A DNA stretch of 64,000 nucleotides from the NCBI RefSeq assembly GCF_002155685.1, contig NZ_MUYK01000002.1, forward strand, positions 620,001 through 684,000, in the 5' to 3' direction. Made by a program: the position numbers and the translations under genes. Shown here in pieces: positions 1 through 8,412 of the stretch. How positions within the stretch are numbered: the stretch's first letter is position 1; every line of letters starts with the position of its first letter. The DNA is from Erythrobacter colymbi (GTDB lineage: Bacteria > Pseudomonadota > Alphaproteobacteria > Sphingomonadales > Sphingomonadaceae). The notes beneath the pieces were generated by a model. That model was given only the letters and a program-made list of their open reading frames with translations. It did not search any database and had not been told where the DNA came from.

Positions 1-62
1 AGGCGGGGTCTGGCCCGCGCTGGCCTTCGACAAGCGCGGCCCGAACGGCTATGGCCCCGCGC

Positions 63-998
63 ATGACCGAAACCGAAAGCTCCGCCCCCTCCCCCGCCAC
101 CCGCTGCGGCGTCGTTGCCGTGCTCGGCGCGCCCAATGCCGGCAAGTCGACCCTTGTGAACGCCCTCGTCGGCCAGAAGGTCGCGATCACCAGCGCCAAG
201 GCGCAGACCACCCGCGCGCGGATGCTCGGCATTGCCCTGCATGAACTGGAGGGCGCGCCGACCCAGATGATCCTCGTCGACACCCCCGGCATCTTCGCCC
301 CCCGCCGCCGCCTCGACCGCGCGATGGTGAGCGCCGCGTGGGAGGGCGCCGAGGCCGCCGATGCCGTGCTGTTGATGGTCGACCCGATCAAGCAGCGCCG
401 CCACGAGCTCGAGCCCCTGCTCGAAACCCTGGCCGCCCGCCCGGAGCGCAAGATCCTCGTCCTCAACAAGGTCGACCGCGCCAAGAAGGAGCCGCTGCTG
501 GTGCTGGCGCAGGAGCTCACCGGCAAGGTGGACTTCTCCGAGGTGTTCTTCATCTCGGCCCTCACCGGCGAAGGCGTTGGCGAGTTGAAGGACCATCTGG
601 CCGCGATGATGCCCGAGGGCGAGTGGATGTATCCCGAAGACCAGGTCTCCGACGCCTCCGAACGCCTGCTCGCCGCCGAGATCACCCGCGAACAGCTCTA
701 CCAGCAGCTCCACGAGGAACTGCCCTACGACAGCGCCGTGCGCCCCGAGAAATACGAGGTGCGCCCCGATGGCAGCGTGGAAATCCACCAGCAGATCGTC
801 GTCACCCGCGACAACCAGCGCGCGATCGTGCTCGGCAAGGGCGGCTCGAAGATCAAGGCGATCGGCGCCGCGGCAAGGGCGGAACTGATGGAGGTGCTTG
901 GCGTGAAGGTGCACTTGTATCTTCACGTCAAGGTGCTGGAGAACTGGGCCGAGGACAAGGAAGTGTTCGAGGAAATCGGGCTGGACTGGGTGCGGTGA
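63..998 (+). CDS. era: GTPase Era
   Basis: Ribosome-assembly GTPase that binds the 3' end of 16S rRNA during 30S maturation. From the start at 63 the protein has 311 residues, normal for Era. Visible are the P-loop GAPNAGKS (22-29), the G3 motif DTPG (73-76), the G4 motif NKVD (135-138) and a C-terminal KH domain with the loop GKGGSKIKAIG. An in-frame ATG at 51 would add four residues; 63 is preferred because MTETES gives a typical Era N-terminus, but neither start has a convincing Shine-Dalgarno. In many alphaproteobacteria era follows rnc; the 62 bases upstream are too short to recognise what precedes it. It converges with an AT-rich gene 12 bp downstream. Confidence 0.97.
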   Translation: MTETESSAPSPATRCGVVAVLGAPNAGKSTLVNALVGQKVAITSAKAQTTRARMLGIALHELEGAPTQMILVDTPGIFAPRRRLDRAMVSAAWEGAEAADAVLLMVDPIKQRRHELEPLLETLAARPERKILVLNKVDRAKKEPLLVLAQELTGKVDFSEVFFISALTGEGVGELKDHLAAMMPEGEWMYPEDQVSDASERLLAAEITREQLYQQLHEELPYDSAVRPEKYEVRPDGSVEIHQQIVVTRDNQRAIVLGKGGSKIKAIGAAARAELMEVLGVKVHLYLHVKVLENWAEDKEVFEEIGLDWVR

Positions 999-1010
999 TA
1001 AATCCAGACC

Positions 1011-1805
1011 TCAGAATCCCAAATCAAGAACTGGAATGTATTTCTCTCTACTTACATCGATAGTAGATTGCCCCACTGATTTTATCATTTTTATAGGAAC
1101 AGCGACAATCGCGTCACTATCTTTATATCTTTCACTATAAAGTCTAATTAACTTATTTGGAAATCCATTTCTGATTAACTCTTTGGCACTATCACCGCGC
1201 ATAAATCCAACTATATACAGTGAGCCACCGCCTCTTTTTTGAATTTCAAAGTATACTGACCGTGCGGTTTCTCTGACAGTCAAAGATTCCAAATCATCCT
1301 TCCATACGGTAGCAAACGATCCACTGTATGCGAAACCGAATGTGTTCTCCGGTGTCTGAGATAATGTCGCACTTTCAAATTCCACAATGTTTAGCTCATG
1401 CCGTTTTCTGAAGTCTTCACGACCCTTTGCCTCAAAAGACACATCGAAAGACAGCGCCGGTGAGGGTGGCGCTGGATTTACGCCCACCTCCGGAGCGTCA
1501 CCAGTCTTGGTTTCAGCTGTAGCTGGCGCCAAGGGGCTGGCCGTTCCATCGTCCTTTGATGAACATGCAGCTTGCTTAGTCTGGTCGAGCGCCAGGCCAA
1601 GTATGTTTAGATTTGAACAAGGCTGTGCCGTGACGATGATGGCAATTACCCCAAGCAAAAGCAGGACCACGAGGCCCATTACCGCTTGCCACGGCGCTTT
1701 TTCCACCCACTTCTTAAAAACGCTCGCCCAAGAGTCAATCACGTGCACCCCCATTTCAATAATCGATAGACTAGCTCCAGAAAATGCCTGCGCAAGCGCT
1801 TGCAA
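1011..1805 (-). CDS. Hypothetical single-pass membrane protein, AT-rich orphan
   Basis: Not a family I recognise. The 264-residue product has an amphipathic N-terminus, one strong membrane segment (about 44-60, leucine/valine/isoleucine-rich), a Pro/Ala/Thr-rich linker (about 85-120) and a roughly 140-residue C-terminal domain with alternating beta-like segments, so it is probably bitopic. The longest frame begins with TTG at 1805; an in-frame ATG at 1754 would still retain the membrane segment, so the start is unsettled. Base composition is clearly lower in GC than era and topA, and rare codons such as TTA and ATA are frequent, which suggests acquisition by transfer. The AT-rich character continues to about 1930, where repeats begin. 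Confidence 0.6.
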   Translation of the reverse strand: MQALAQAFSGASLSIIEMGVHVIDSWASVFKKWVEKAPWQAVMGLVVLLLLGVIAIIVTAQPCSNLNILGLALDQTKQAACSSKDDGTASPLAPATAETKTGDAPEVGVNPAPPSPALSFDVSFEAKGREDFRKRHELNIVEFESATLSQTPENTFGFAYSGSFATVWKDDLESLTVRETARSVYFEIQKRGGGSLYIVGFMRGDSAKELIRNGFPNKLIRLYSERYKDSDAIVAVPIKMIKSVGQSTIDVSREKYIPVLDLGF

Positions 1806-1950
1806 AAGAGAAACGCTCGCAATTTTCAGGATGGCCCTGTATAGATAGTTTGGAAATTTCTGCTTTTTTCAAAGAAATTTGCTAGAGCTTCGAAAGGCAT
1901 GGGGCTAACTTTAGCTACCTTGGCGATCACAAAGAAAGCAAACATCCAAG

Positions 1951-2006
1951 CCCCGTGTCGGGCGCGGGGCGACGGGTCGAGATAACCACCCTCCGCCCTG
2001 CTTCTC
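1951..2006. repeat. Dispersed repeat, type 1, copy A
   Basis: Begins CCCCGTGTCGGGCGCGGGG and continues through a stretch ending in CTGCTTCTCC. A diverged copy in the same orientation lies at 2797-2850. The CCCCGTGTC...GCGGGG core can fold as a small stem-loop. Confidence 0.65.
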
Positions 2007-2020
2007 CCCGCCGCTAGTTT

Positions 2021-2086
2021 CGTCATCGCGAGGCCCGCAGGGCCACGGCGATCCATTGATCGGTATTCCGGCTGGCGCGGCAGGTC
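2021..2086. repeat. Dispersed repeat, type 2, copy A
   Basis: Block starting CGTCATCGCGAGGCCCGCAG and containing GGCGATCCATTG; the direct copy begins 601 bases later at 2622. Noncoding palindromic elements with this wording are common between genes in alphaproteobacterial chromosomes. Confidence 0.75.
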
Positions 2087-2166
2087 AGGAAACGCTTGGC
2101 AATTCGACTTTCCCTGCTGCGCCGATCGGCTTTGAAAATGCGCGAGAAACGTGAGAAAATCTTTTT

Positions 2167-2598
2167 GTGATCCGCACCCCGCTCCTCCTCATATTCACCG
2201 CTGTCCTCATCGGGGGCGGAGGCACGGCGCAATCACAGTCGCAGCAGCAGTGCCTCGATCTACGCGGCGCCGAGGCCAAGGCTACCTTGTCGGGCAGGCT
2301 CACCCGCCAGGTCTTCGCGGGGCCACCGAATTACGAGAGCACCGCCAAGGGTGATGCCCCCGAAGTGGCGCTGATCCTCGAACTGGCGAGCCCGGTCTGC
2401 GCCGATGACGGGGAATTCATCGACGGCACGGCAATGTTCGACCGGGTGCAAGTCAGTTCCCACAGCCCCGAGGTGCTGGAGAGACTACGCCACTCCGTAC
2501 GCCGGACGGTGACGGTACACGGGGGAGCTTTCGGCGCCGTGACGGCCCACCACCACGCGCCGTTGGTGCTGTTTGCGGAGGATGTGACCGTCCGCTGA
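2167..2598 (+). CDS. Secreted DUF4431-like protein
   Basis: 143 residues beginning with GTG. A signal peptide (about 1-22, hydrophobic LLLIFTAVLIGGGG then TAQS) directs it to the periplasm. The mature part holds a beta-rich domain; the segment GGAFGAVTAHHHAPLVLF (near 120-137) matches the conserved end of DUF4431 proteins, usually written as a Gly-x-Leu-Phe...Thr-x-His-His pattern. The function of that family is unknown. Two cysteines (near 29 and 79) may form a disulfide. The gene stands alone between direct copies of two repeats, the layout expected of a repeat-flanked insertion. Confidence 0.6.
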   Translation: MIRTPLLLIFTAVLIGGGGTAQSQSQQQCLDLRGAEAKATLSGRLTRQVFAGPPNYESTAKGDAPEVALILELASPVCADDGEFIDGTAMFDRVQVSSHSPEVLERLRHSVRRTVTVHGGAFGAVTAHHHAPLVLFAEDVTVR

Positions 2599-2621
2599 CG
2601 CGCCGCGCCGCCGCCCTTGCC

Positions 2622-2725
2622 CGTCATCGCGAGGCCCACGGGGCCGCGGCGATCCATTGACCGGTGTTTCCGGCTCGCGCGGCAGGCGATGGATTGCTTC
2701 GTCGCTGCGCTCCTCGCAATGACGA
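2622..2725. repeat. Dispersed repeat, type 2, copy B
   Basis: Starts CGTCATCGCGAGGCCCACGG and matches the block at 2021-2086 over about 66 bases. It extends further through GGATTGCTTCGTCGCTGCGC and CGCAATGACGAG, the longer form of this element. Confidence 0.75.
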
Positions 2726-2796
2726 GTGACTCCGTCCCGGGCTTGACCCGAGACCCCGCTTGCTTGCGGCTACATCGGAATGGAAGCTAGCCGAGC

Positions 2797-2850
2797 CCCC
2801 GTGTCAGGCACGGGGCGAAGGGGTTGAGACGATCACCCCCGCCCCAGCTT
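2797..2850. repeat. Dispersed repeat, type 1, copy B
   Basis: CCCCGTGTCAGGCACGGGG followed by a GATCACCCCCGCCCC tract, matching the block at 1951-2006. Its right end runs into the last codons of the response-regulator gene, whose stop is at 2833. Confidence 0.6.
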
Positions 2851-3474
2851 CTCCAGCTTCGCCTTCAGTGCCGCCTCGTCGAAGGGCTTAACGATGTAGT
2901 CGTCCGCGCCTGCGGCGATGCCGTCGTGGATGTCCTTGGCCTCGCCGTTCGAGGTGCAGAACACCACCACCGGCTCCTTGGGCGTGGGGATCGAGCGCAG
3001 CTTGGTGACGAACTCTATCCCGTCCATTTCGGGCATGTTCCAGTCGGTCAGCACCAGATCGGGCATGGATTTCTTGCAGCGCGCGAGCGCTTCCTCGCCG
3101 TTCTCCGCCTCGATCGGCACATAGCCGAGGCTGATCGCGATCTTGCTCGAGACCTTGCGGATCACGCGGCTGTCGTCGACGATGAGGCAGGTGCGCGCCG
3201 GCGCGGGCTGGGCCTCGCGGCCGGGATAGCGGTCGCGCATCGCCTTGGCGGCGGCGACGATCGCGGCGGTCTCGTCAGGCTCGACGCTGGCGGGTGCAGC
3301 CGCCGGCTTCGGCGCGGCAGCAGCAGCCGCAGCGGCGCGCGCGGCGTCTTCCTCGGCAGCGGCGAGCCCGGCTTCGAGTGCCTTCTCGTTCTGGGCGAGC
3401 TTTTCGGCGAGGGTCTTGCCCTCCATCGGGGTGCGACGGGCGGGGCCCGTGTGGCGCTTGATCAGGTTCTGCAT
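2833..3474 (-). CDS. CheY-like response regulator with Ala-rich N-terminal extension
   Basis: 213 residues. The C-terminal receiver domain (about 95-213) has the acidic pair D100/D101, phospho-acceptor D144 in LVLTDWNMPEMDG, a Thr/Ser switch in FCTSNG and the conserved K196 in YIVKPFD. There is no output domain, so it should act by protein-protein contact, as CheY or DivK do. The first 90 residues are charged then alanine-rich, probably coiled coil plus flexible linker. MEGKTLAEK at residue 17 is an alternative start. It lies 2 nt behind the small gene at 3477-3773, so the two are probably cotranscribed; no chemotaxis or histidine-kinase gene is adjacent. Confidence 0.85.
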   Translation of the reverse strand: MQNLIKRHTGPARRTPMEGKTLAEKLAQNEKALEAGLAAAEEDAARAAAAAAAAPKPAAAPASVEPDETAAIVAAAKAMRDRYPGREAQPAPARTCLIVDDSRVIRKVSSKIAISLGYVPIEAENGEEALARCKKSMPDLVLTDWNMPEMDGIEFVTKLRSIPTPKEPVVVFCTSNGEAKDIHDGIAAGADDYIVKPFDEAALKAKLEKLGRG

Positions 3475-3476
3475 GT

Positions 3477-3773
3477 CTAGCGCCCCCCGCCTACGGCGTA
3501 GTTCTGTTCGTAGGCCTGTGCCGCGTAATCATCGGAATAGGGATCGGATTCGATCGTGCCGATCACCTCGCCCGGGGTCACGCGGACATGGAGATAGGGC
3601 ATCCAGACATCGCCGAATTCGGCCTTCTGGTACCACACGTCGAGGACGTCGTAGCTCGCCCACATGCCGTCCGGCTCGCGCAGGCGCAGGCCTTCGCCGA
3701 TGCGGGGGACCGCGGCGAAGCGGATCCGGCTCTGGGTCTGATGGGTTTCGTTCTGGACTTCGATTTCGATCAC
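3477..3773 (-). CDS. Small conserved-looking hypothetical protein (98 aa)
   Basis: GTG-initiated 98-residue soluble protein with no signal peptide or membrane segment; no family recognised. It is rich in beta-prone segments (MIEIEVQ, SRIRFAAVPRIGEGLRLRE, YDVLDVWYQ) and has an acidic, Tyr-rich tail. It sits 2 nt upstream of the response regulator and about 100 bp downstream of topA on the same strand. The tight coupling suggests it works with the receiver protein, which is inference only. Confidence 0.65.
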   Translation of the reverse strand: MIEIEVQNETHQTQSRIRFAAVPRIGEGLRLREPDGMWASYDVLDVWYQKAEFGDVWMPYLHVRVTPGEVIGTIESDPYSDDYAAQAYEQNYAVGGGR

Positions 3774-3871
3774 GGCGCAGCCCTTTGTCTGGCGCCGGTT
3801 CTATCGGGCAAATGCTTTATGTTTGGTCAACGCGGCGGCGGTTCGGGGGGCGTTTTGCAGCCCCCCGCGCC

Positions 3872-6442
3872 TCATTTCGTCGCAGAAGCGGCCTTCTTCT
3901 TGGCCGGAGCCTTCTTCTTGGCGGCGGCTTTCTTGGGGGCGGCCTTCTTCTTGGCCTTGCCCTTGGCAGGCGGGCCTTTCGCAGCGCGCGCGTCGATCAG
4001 CTCGATGGCGAGCGCCTGGGTCACGTCCTCGGGCTTCATGTCGCGCGGGATCGTGGCGTTGGTGGTGCCGTCGGTGACATAGGGGCCATAGCGCCCCGGC
4101 ATGACCTTGATCTCGCCCCCGCTGACCGGATGCGCGCCGAGGCTGGCGATGGCTTCCGCCTTGCCCCGCGCCGCGCCGCCGCCGGCCCCGCGATTGGCGG
4201 CCTGGGCGAGGATATCGACCGCGCGGTTCATGCCGACCTCGAACACCTCGCGGGTATTGGTCAGCTTGCCGTACTTGCCGTCATGCCTGAGGTAAGGCCC
4301 GTAACGCCCGATATTCGCCTCGATTTCGAGACCGGTGTCGGGATGCGCGCCGATGATGCGGGGAAGGTCGAGCAGCTTCACCGCCCAGTCGAGCCCGAAA
4401 TCGTCCAAGTCCTTGGGGATGCTGGCGCGCTTGGCCTCCTTGCCCTCGCCCATCTCCACGTAGGGGCCGAAGCGGCCGGTCTTGCGCAGGATGTTCTCGC
4501 CGGTTTCGGGGTGCTGGCCGAGGATGCCGTCCTCGCCCCCGCCCTCGCCCTCGCCGCCCGGCTGGGCGAAGCGGCGGGTGTATTTGCATGTCGGATAGTT
4601 GGCGCAGGCGACGAAGGCCCCGAAGCGCCCGCCCCTCAGCGAGAGCCTGCCGCCAGAGCGCCCTTCCGTGGCGCACAGCGGGCAGGCGCGCGGGTCGCTG
4701 CCGTCGTCCTTGGGGGGGAAGAGGAAGTCGGAGAGATATTCGTCCAGCGCCTCGGTCACTTCCGAGGGCATCTTCTCCATCACCTCGTCGGCCTTGGGCT
4801 TGAAGTCCTTCCAGAAGCGGGCGAGCAGCGCCTTGTATTCCTCGCGCCCGTCGGAGACGACGTCGAGCTCGTCCTCCATGCCGGCCGTGAAGTCATAGGC
4901 GACATAGGTCGGGAAGAAGCGTTCAAGGAAGGCGGTCAGCAGGCGGCCGCTTTCTTCCGCGAAGAAGCGGTTCTTCTCCATCCGGACATAGGCGCGGTCG
5001 CGCAGGGTCTGGATGGTCGAGGCATAGGTCGAAGGCCGCCCGATGCCGAGCTCTTCCAGCCGCTTCACAAGGCTCGCTTCCGAGAAACGCGGCGGCGGCT
5101 GGGTGAAGTGCTGGGTCGCCTCGACGCTGCGCTTGGCGGGGCAATCGCCCGCCTTCATCTGCGGGAGCAGGCCGCCATCCTCGTCCTCGCTGTCGTCGAG
5201 GCCTTCCTGATAGACCGCGAGGAAGCCGGGGAAGCGGATCACCTGCCCCGTGGCGCGCAGCTCGTGCTGGCCCGTGGCATCGCGCAGGGTGACGGTGGTG
5301 CGCTCCAATTGCGCGGTCGCCATCTGGCTCGCCATCGCGCGCTTGAAGATGAGGTCGTAGAGCTTGGCCTCGTCGCCCGTCCCTGCCCGCTCGCGGGTGA
5401 AATCGGTCGGGCGGATCGCCTCGTGCGCTTCCTGCGCGTTCTTGGCCTTGGTGCTGTAGAAGCGCGGCTTTTCGGGCAGATAAGCGCTGTCGTAGCGCGC
5501 GGCGATGGCATCGCGCAGCGCCATGATCGCGCCCGGGTCCATCTGCACCCCGTCGGTCCGCATATAGGTGATCGCACCCGCCTCGTAGAGGCTCTGCGCC
5601 AGCCGCATCGTGTGCTGCGCCGAGAAGCCGAGTTTGCGTGCGGCTTCCTGTTGCAGGGTCGAGGTCGTGAACGGCGGCGCGGGGTTGCGCTTGACCGGCT
5701 TGGTCTCGACACCCTCGACCGTGAAGCGACCGGCCTCGACCGCGGCCTTGGCCTCCAGCGCAATCCCCTGATTGCCGAGGCTGAGGCGCTCCAGCTTCAC
5801 GCCCTTGAACTTGACGAGGCGCGCGTCGAAATCCGTCCCGTCGTGCTGCATCTTCGCCAGCACGCTCCAGTATTCCTCCGCACGGAACGCCTCGATCTCG
5901 CGCTCGCGCTCGACGATCAGGCGCAGCGCCACCGATTGTACGCGGCCCGCGCTCTTGGCACCGGGGAGCTTGCGCCACAGTACCGGCGAGAGGGTGAAGC
6001 CGAACAGGTAATCGAGCGCGCGGCGCGCCAGATAGGCGTCGATCAGCGGCTGGTCCAATTCGCGGGGCTTCGCCATCGCCTCGGTCACCGCGGTCTTGGT
6101 GATCGCGTTGAAGGTGACGCGGTCGACCTGCTTGGGCAACGCCTTGCGCTTGGCCAGCAGCTCCTGCACGTGCCAGCTGATCGCCTCGCCCTCACGGTCG
6201 GGGTCGGTCGCCAGCACGAGGCGGGTCGCAGACTTGGCGGCGTCGGCAATCTCTTTGAAGCGGCTCTGCTTGTCGCGGTAGAGTTCCCACTCCATCGCGA
6301 AATCGTCCTCCGGCTTCACACTGCCGTCCTTGGGCGGCAGATCGCGCACATGGCCGTAGGAGGCGAGGACCTTGTAGTCCTTGCCCAGATACTTCTCGAT
6401 GGTTTTGGCCTTGGCGGGGGATTCGACGATGACGAGCTGCAT
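3872..6442 (-). CDS. topA: DNA topoisomerase I
   Basis: Type IA topoisomerase that relaxes negative supercoils. 856 residues, the usual size. The Toprim domain at the N-terminus begins MQLVIVESPAKAKTIEKYLG and has the acidic triad in TDPDREGE (D80, D82, E84). The catalytic tyrosine is Y293 in ITYMRTDG. After the core come one intact four-cysteine zinc ribbon (CPLC ... CANYPTC, about 585-625) and several cysteine-free GRFGPYV/GRYGPYL repeats. A lysine/alanine tail (about 815-856) resembles histone H1 tails and probably aids DNA binding. It follows dprA and plsY on the minus strand, a common alphaproteobacterial order. Confidence 0.98.
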   Translation of the reverse strand: MQLVIVESPAKAKTIEKYLGKDYKVLASYGHVRDLPPKDGSVKPEDDFAMEWELYRDKQSRFKEIADAAKSATRLVLATDPDREGEAISWHVQELLAKRKALPKQVDRVTFNAITKTAVTEAMAKPRELDQPLIDAYLARRALDYLFGFTLSPVLWRKLPGAKSAGRVQSVALRLIVEREREIEAFRAEEYWSVLAKMQHDGTDFDARLVKFKGVKLERLSLGNQGIALEAKAAVEAGRFTVEGVETKPVKRNPAPPFTTSTLQQEAARKLGFSAQHTMRLAQSLYEAGAITYMRTDGVQMDPGAIMALRDAIAARYDSAYLPEKPRFYSTKAKNAQEAHEAIRPTDFTRERAGTGDEAKLYDLIFKRAMASQMATAQLERTTVTLRDATGQHELRATGQVIRFPGFLAVYQEGLDDSEDEDGGLLPQMKAGDCPAKRSVEATQHFTQPPPRFSEASLVKRLEELGIGRPSTYASTIQTLRDRAYVRMEKNRFFAEESGRLLTAFLERFFPTYVAYDFTAGMEDELDVVSDGREEYKALLARFWKDFKPKADEVMEKMPSEVTEALDEYLSDFLFPPKDDGSDPRACPLCATEGRSGGRLSLRGGRFGAFVACANYPTCKYTRRFAQPGGEGEGGGEDGILGQHPETGENILRKTGRFGPYVEMGEGKEAKRASIPKDLDDFGLDWAVKLLDLPRIIGAHPDTGLEIEANIGRYGPYLRHDGKYGKLTNTREVFEVGMNRAVDILAQAANRGAGGGAARGKAEAIASLGAHPVSGGEIKVMPGRYGPYVTDGTTNATIPRDMKPEDVTQALAIELIDARAAKGPPAKGKAKKKAAPKKAAAKKKAPAKKKAASATK

Positions 6443-6530
6443 GGGCTGAGAGAGAGGTCCCTTACGTGTGTGTACGCGCGAGGGTGGGGCCGCAGCGGCG
6501 AAAGCGTCAAGGGGGTTGTGCCGTGCCCCT

Positions 6531-6557
6531 GCCCCGGATCAAGTCCGGGATGACGGG
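6531..6557. repeat. Palindromic dispersed repeat between dprA and topA
   Basis: CCCGGATCAAGTCCGGG with flanks, forming a 6-bp stem (CCCGGA at 6533-6538, TCCGGG at 6544-6549) followed by ATGACGGGGG. It is a widespread intergenic repeat type and sits just after the dprA stop, where it may also help end transcription. Confidence 0.6.
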
Positions 6558-6560
6558 GGA

Positions 6561-7697
6561 TTACCCCGCCCGCCGCACGTCGCCGTCGGCCTCGCGCACC
6601 AGATCGCCGGCCAGCTCCAGTTCGAGCAGCGCCATGTGGACCTCGGCCGCGCTGGCGCCGGACTGGCGGATCAGCTCGTCGATGCCGATGGGTGCGGTGG
6701 TGAGGAGGCTCGCGATATCGTGGCTGAGATCGGCGCGGGCCTCGCCCCAGTCGAGCCGGGCGAGTTCGGCATAGTCGAAGTCGCTCGGTCCGTCGGCCAC
6801 CCGGAAGCGCGAGCGCGGTGCGCCGGTGAAGCTCTGGAGCAGCTCGGCCACCTCGTCGGGCGATTGCACCAGCACCGCGCCCTCGCGGATCAGCTGGTTG
6901 CAGCCCGAAGCGCGCGCATCGAGCGGGGAGCCGGGGATCGCCATCACCTCGCGCCCCGCCTCGCCCGCCAGCCGCGCGGTGATCAGCGAGCCCGATTGCG
7001 GCGCGGCCTCGACCACCAGCGTGCCGCTGGCGAGCCCGGCGATGATGCGGTTCCTCGAAGGGAAGTGCCGTCCGCGCGGTTCGGTGCCGGGGGGCTGTTC
7101 GGCGATCAGCAGGGCCTCCTGCGCGATCCGCTCCTGAAGCGCGGCGTGCTGCGGCGGATAGGCGATGTCGATCCCGCTCGCGATCACGCCGATGGTCTGC
7201 GGAAAGGCGCCCTCGTGCGCCGCGCCGTCGATGCCGCGCGCCAGCCCCGAGACGACGGTGAAGCCTGCCTCGTCCAGGGCGGCAGCGAAATCGCGCGCCA
7301 GCTTCACCGCAGCAGCGCTCGCGTTGCGCGCGCCAACAAGGGCGACGCAGGGCGCGCTGGCCAGTGCAAGGTTGCCGCGGCAGGTGAGGATCGGCGGGGC
7401 GGAGTCGAGCTCGCCCAGCAGCGCGGGGTAATCGGGCTGGTCGTGGAACAGGTAACGCCCGCCCGCCTTGCGCAGGGCCAGCACCTCGCGCTCGATGCTC
7501 TCCGCGCTGGCGGGGCGGTAGGCGCGCCCGCCGCGGCTGGCGAGATCGGGCAGCGCGTCGAGCGCCGCGCCTGCGCTCCCGAACCGCGCCAGCAGCTGCC
7601 GGTAGCTGACCGGACCGATATTGGGCGAGCGCAACAGGCGGATGCGCGCGAAGGCCTCTTGTTGAGAGAGCGTTGGCTGCGACCCTGTGCTCTCCAT
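6561..7697 (-). CDS. dprA: DNA-processing protein DprA
   Basis: Cytoplasmic single-strand DNA-binding protein that loads RecA on incoming DNA during transformation. 378 residues. It has an N-terminal SAM-like helical region (about 10-80), the Rossmann-like DprA core with the hallmark GARNASAAA and SGLARGIDGAAH segments, PSRNRIIAGLA, and GREVMAIPGSP. A C-terminal winged-helix (DML1-like) domain (about 310-378) completes it. It begins 16 bp after the plsY stop, so plsY-dprA look cotranscribed. No competence pseudopilus genes are in view. Confidence 0.96.
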   Translation of the reverse strand: MESTGSQPTLSQQEAFARIRLLRSPNIGPVSYRQLLARFGSAGAALDALPDLASRGGRAYRPASAESIEREVLALRKAGGRYLFHDQPDYPALLGELDSAPPILTCRGNLALASAPCVALVGARNASAAAVKLARDFAAALDEAGFTVVSGLARGIDGAAHEGAFPQTIGVIASGIDIAYPPQHAALQERIAQEALLIAEQPPGTEPRGRHFPSRNRIIAGLASGTLVVEAAPQSGSLITARLAGEAGREVMAIPGSPLDARASGCNQLIREGAVLVQSPDEVAELLQSFTGAPRSRFRVADGPSDFDYAELARLDWGEARADLSHDIASLLTTAPIGIDELIRQSGASAAEVHMALLELELAGDLVREADGDVRRAG

Positions 7698-7713
7698 CAG
7701 ATGCGGCCCCGCA

Positions 7714-8301
7714 TCAGGTCTTGCCCGAGGAGCCGACCTTCGGCTCCTCCCCCCGCATCAGGCGGCCGATATTGGCGCGGTGCTGGACGATGACGATCGC
7801 GGCGATGGCGAGCAGCGGTGCGATGACCTGCGGATAGCCTAGCGCCCAGGCCACCACCGGTGCGGCGATCACGCTGACGAGCGAGGAGACGCTCGAAATC
7901 CGGCTCAGGAACAGCGTCGCCCCCCAGATCGCGGCGCAGGCGAGCATCGCGGGCCACGCCAGCGCACCGAGGGCTCCGGCGGCGCTCGCAAAGCCCTTGC
8001 CGCCCTTGAAGGCGAGCCAGGGGGTGAAGCAGTGCCCCGCCACCGCCGCGACGGCCGCGATCCCTTCCGTGCCGGGCCACACGGCCTTGGCCACCAGCAC
8101 CGGGATCACCGCCTTGGCCGCATCGAGCAGCACGGTCGCCGCCGCGAGGCCCTTGTTGCCGGTGCGCAGCACATTGGTCGCCCCGATGGAGCCGCTGCCG
8201 ATCTTCCTCACATCTCCCAGCCCCGCCGCGCGGGTGAGGATCAGGCCGAAGGGGATCGAGCCCAAGGCAAAGCCCAATAGGGCGGCGAAAACAGCGTTCA
8301 T
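7714..8301 (-). CDS. plsY: Glycerol-3-phosphate acyltransferase PlsY
   Basis: Integral membrane acyltransferase that moves acyl groups from acyl-phosphate to glycerol-3-phosphate, the first step of phospholipid synthesis. 195 residues with five hydrophobic segments. Conserved motifs are visible: GSIPFG near the N-terminus, GSGSIGATNVLRTGNK (glycerol-phosphate site) and HCFTPWLAFKGGKG. Start chosen at the ATG at 8301, preceded by GGGA; a TTG one codon upstream is possible. The promoter region toward murI contains an inverted repeat. Confidence 0.95.
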   Translation of the reverse strand: MNAVFAALLGFALGSIPFGLILTRAAGLGDVRKIGSGSIGATNVLRTGNKGLAAATVLLDAAKAVIPVLVAKAVWPGTEGIAAVAAVAGHCFTPWLAFKGGKGFASAAGALGALAWPAMLACAAIWGATLFLSRISSVSSLVSVIAAPVVAWALGYPQVIAPLLAIAAIVIVQHRANIGRLMRGEEPKVGSSGKT

Positions 8302-8312
8302 CAATTCCCATC

Positions 8313-8405
8313 CCGTTCGCCCTGAGCTTGTCGAAGGGCCGCACTTCTTCTAGCGCGCAGTAAGCCAAAAGAAAGACAGGGCTTCGACAAGCTCAGCCCG
8401 AACGG
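8313..8405. repeat. Inverted pair of dispersed repeats between plsY and murI
   Basis: The left arm CCGTTCGCCCTGAGCTTGTC at 8313 and the right arm GGCTTCGACAAGCTCAGCCC at 8380 are near-exact reverse complements over about 24 bases, separated by about 45 bases. The pair fills the divergent plsY-murI promoter region. A related wording occurs at 26-50 at the window's left edge. Confidence 0.8.
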
Positions 8406-8412
8406 AGGTTTT

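Larger units (their letters stand above)
1806..2166. other. Intergenic stretch with AT-rich edge and dispersed repeats
   Basis: No credible gene. The first 130 bases continue the low-GC composition of the orphan gene to the left. From about 1951 the sequence consists of two repeat blocks whose relatives recur at 2622-2850. Short open frames here merely read through the repeats. Confidence 0.6.

Noticed and set aside
1..62. Tail of an upstream gene such as rnc
   Set aside because: One frame stops at 64-66 overlapping the era ATG, but its 21 residues do not resemble RNase III, and no other frame is convincing.
1826..2056. Small minus-strand frame beginning MDRRGPAGLAMT
   Set aside because: It, and a second one at 2331-2657, are translations of the type 2 repeat, hence the identical openings.
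3245..6553. 1102-codon open frame on the plus strand
   Set aside because: It is antisense to topA, whose protein is unmistakable. The plus-strand product is Arg/Leu/Gly-rich low-complexity sequence from GC codon bias.
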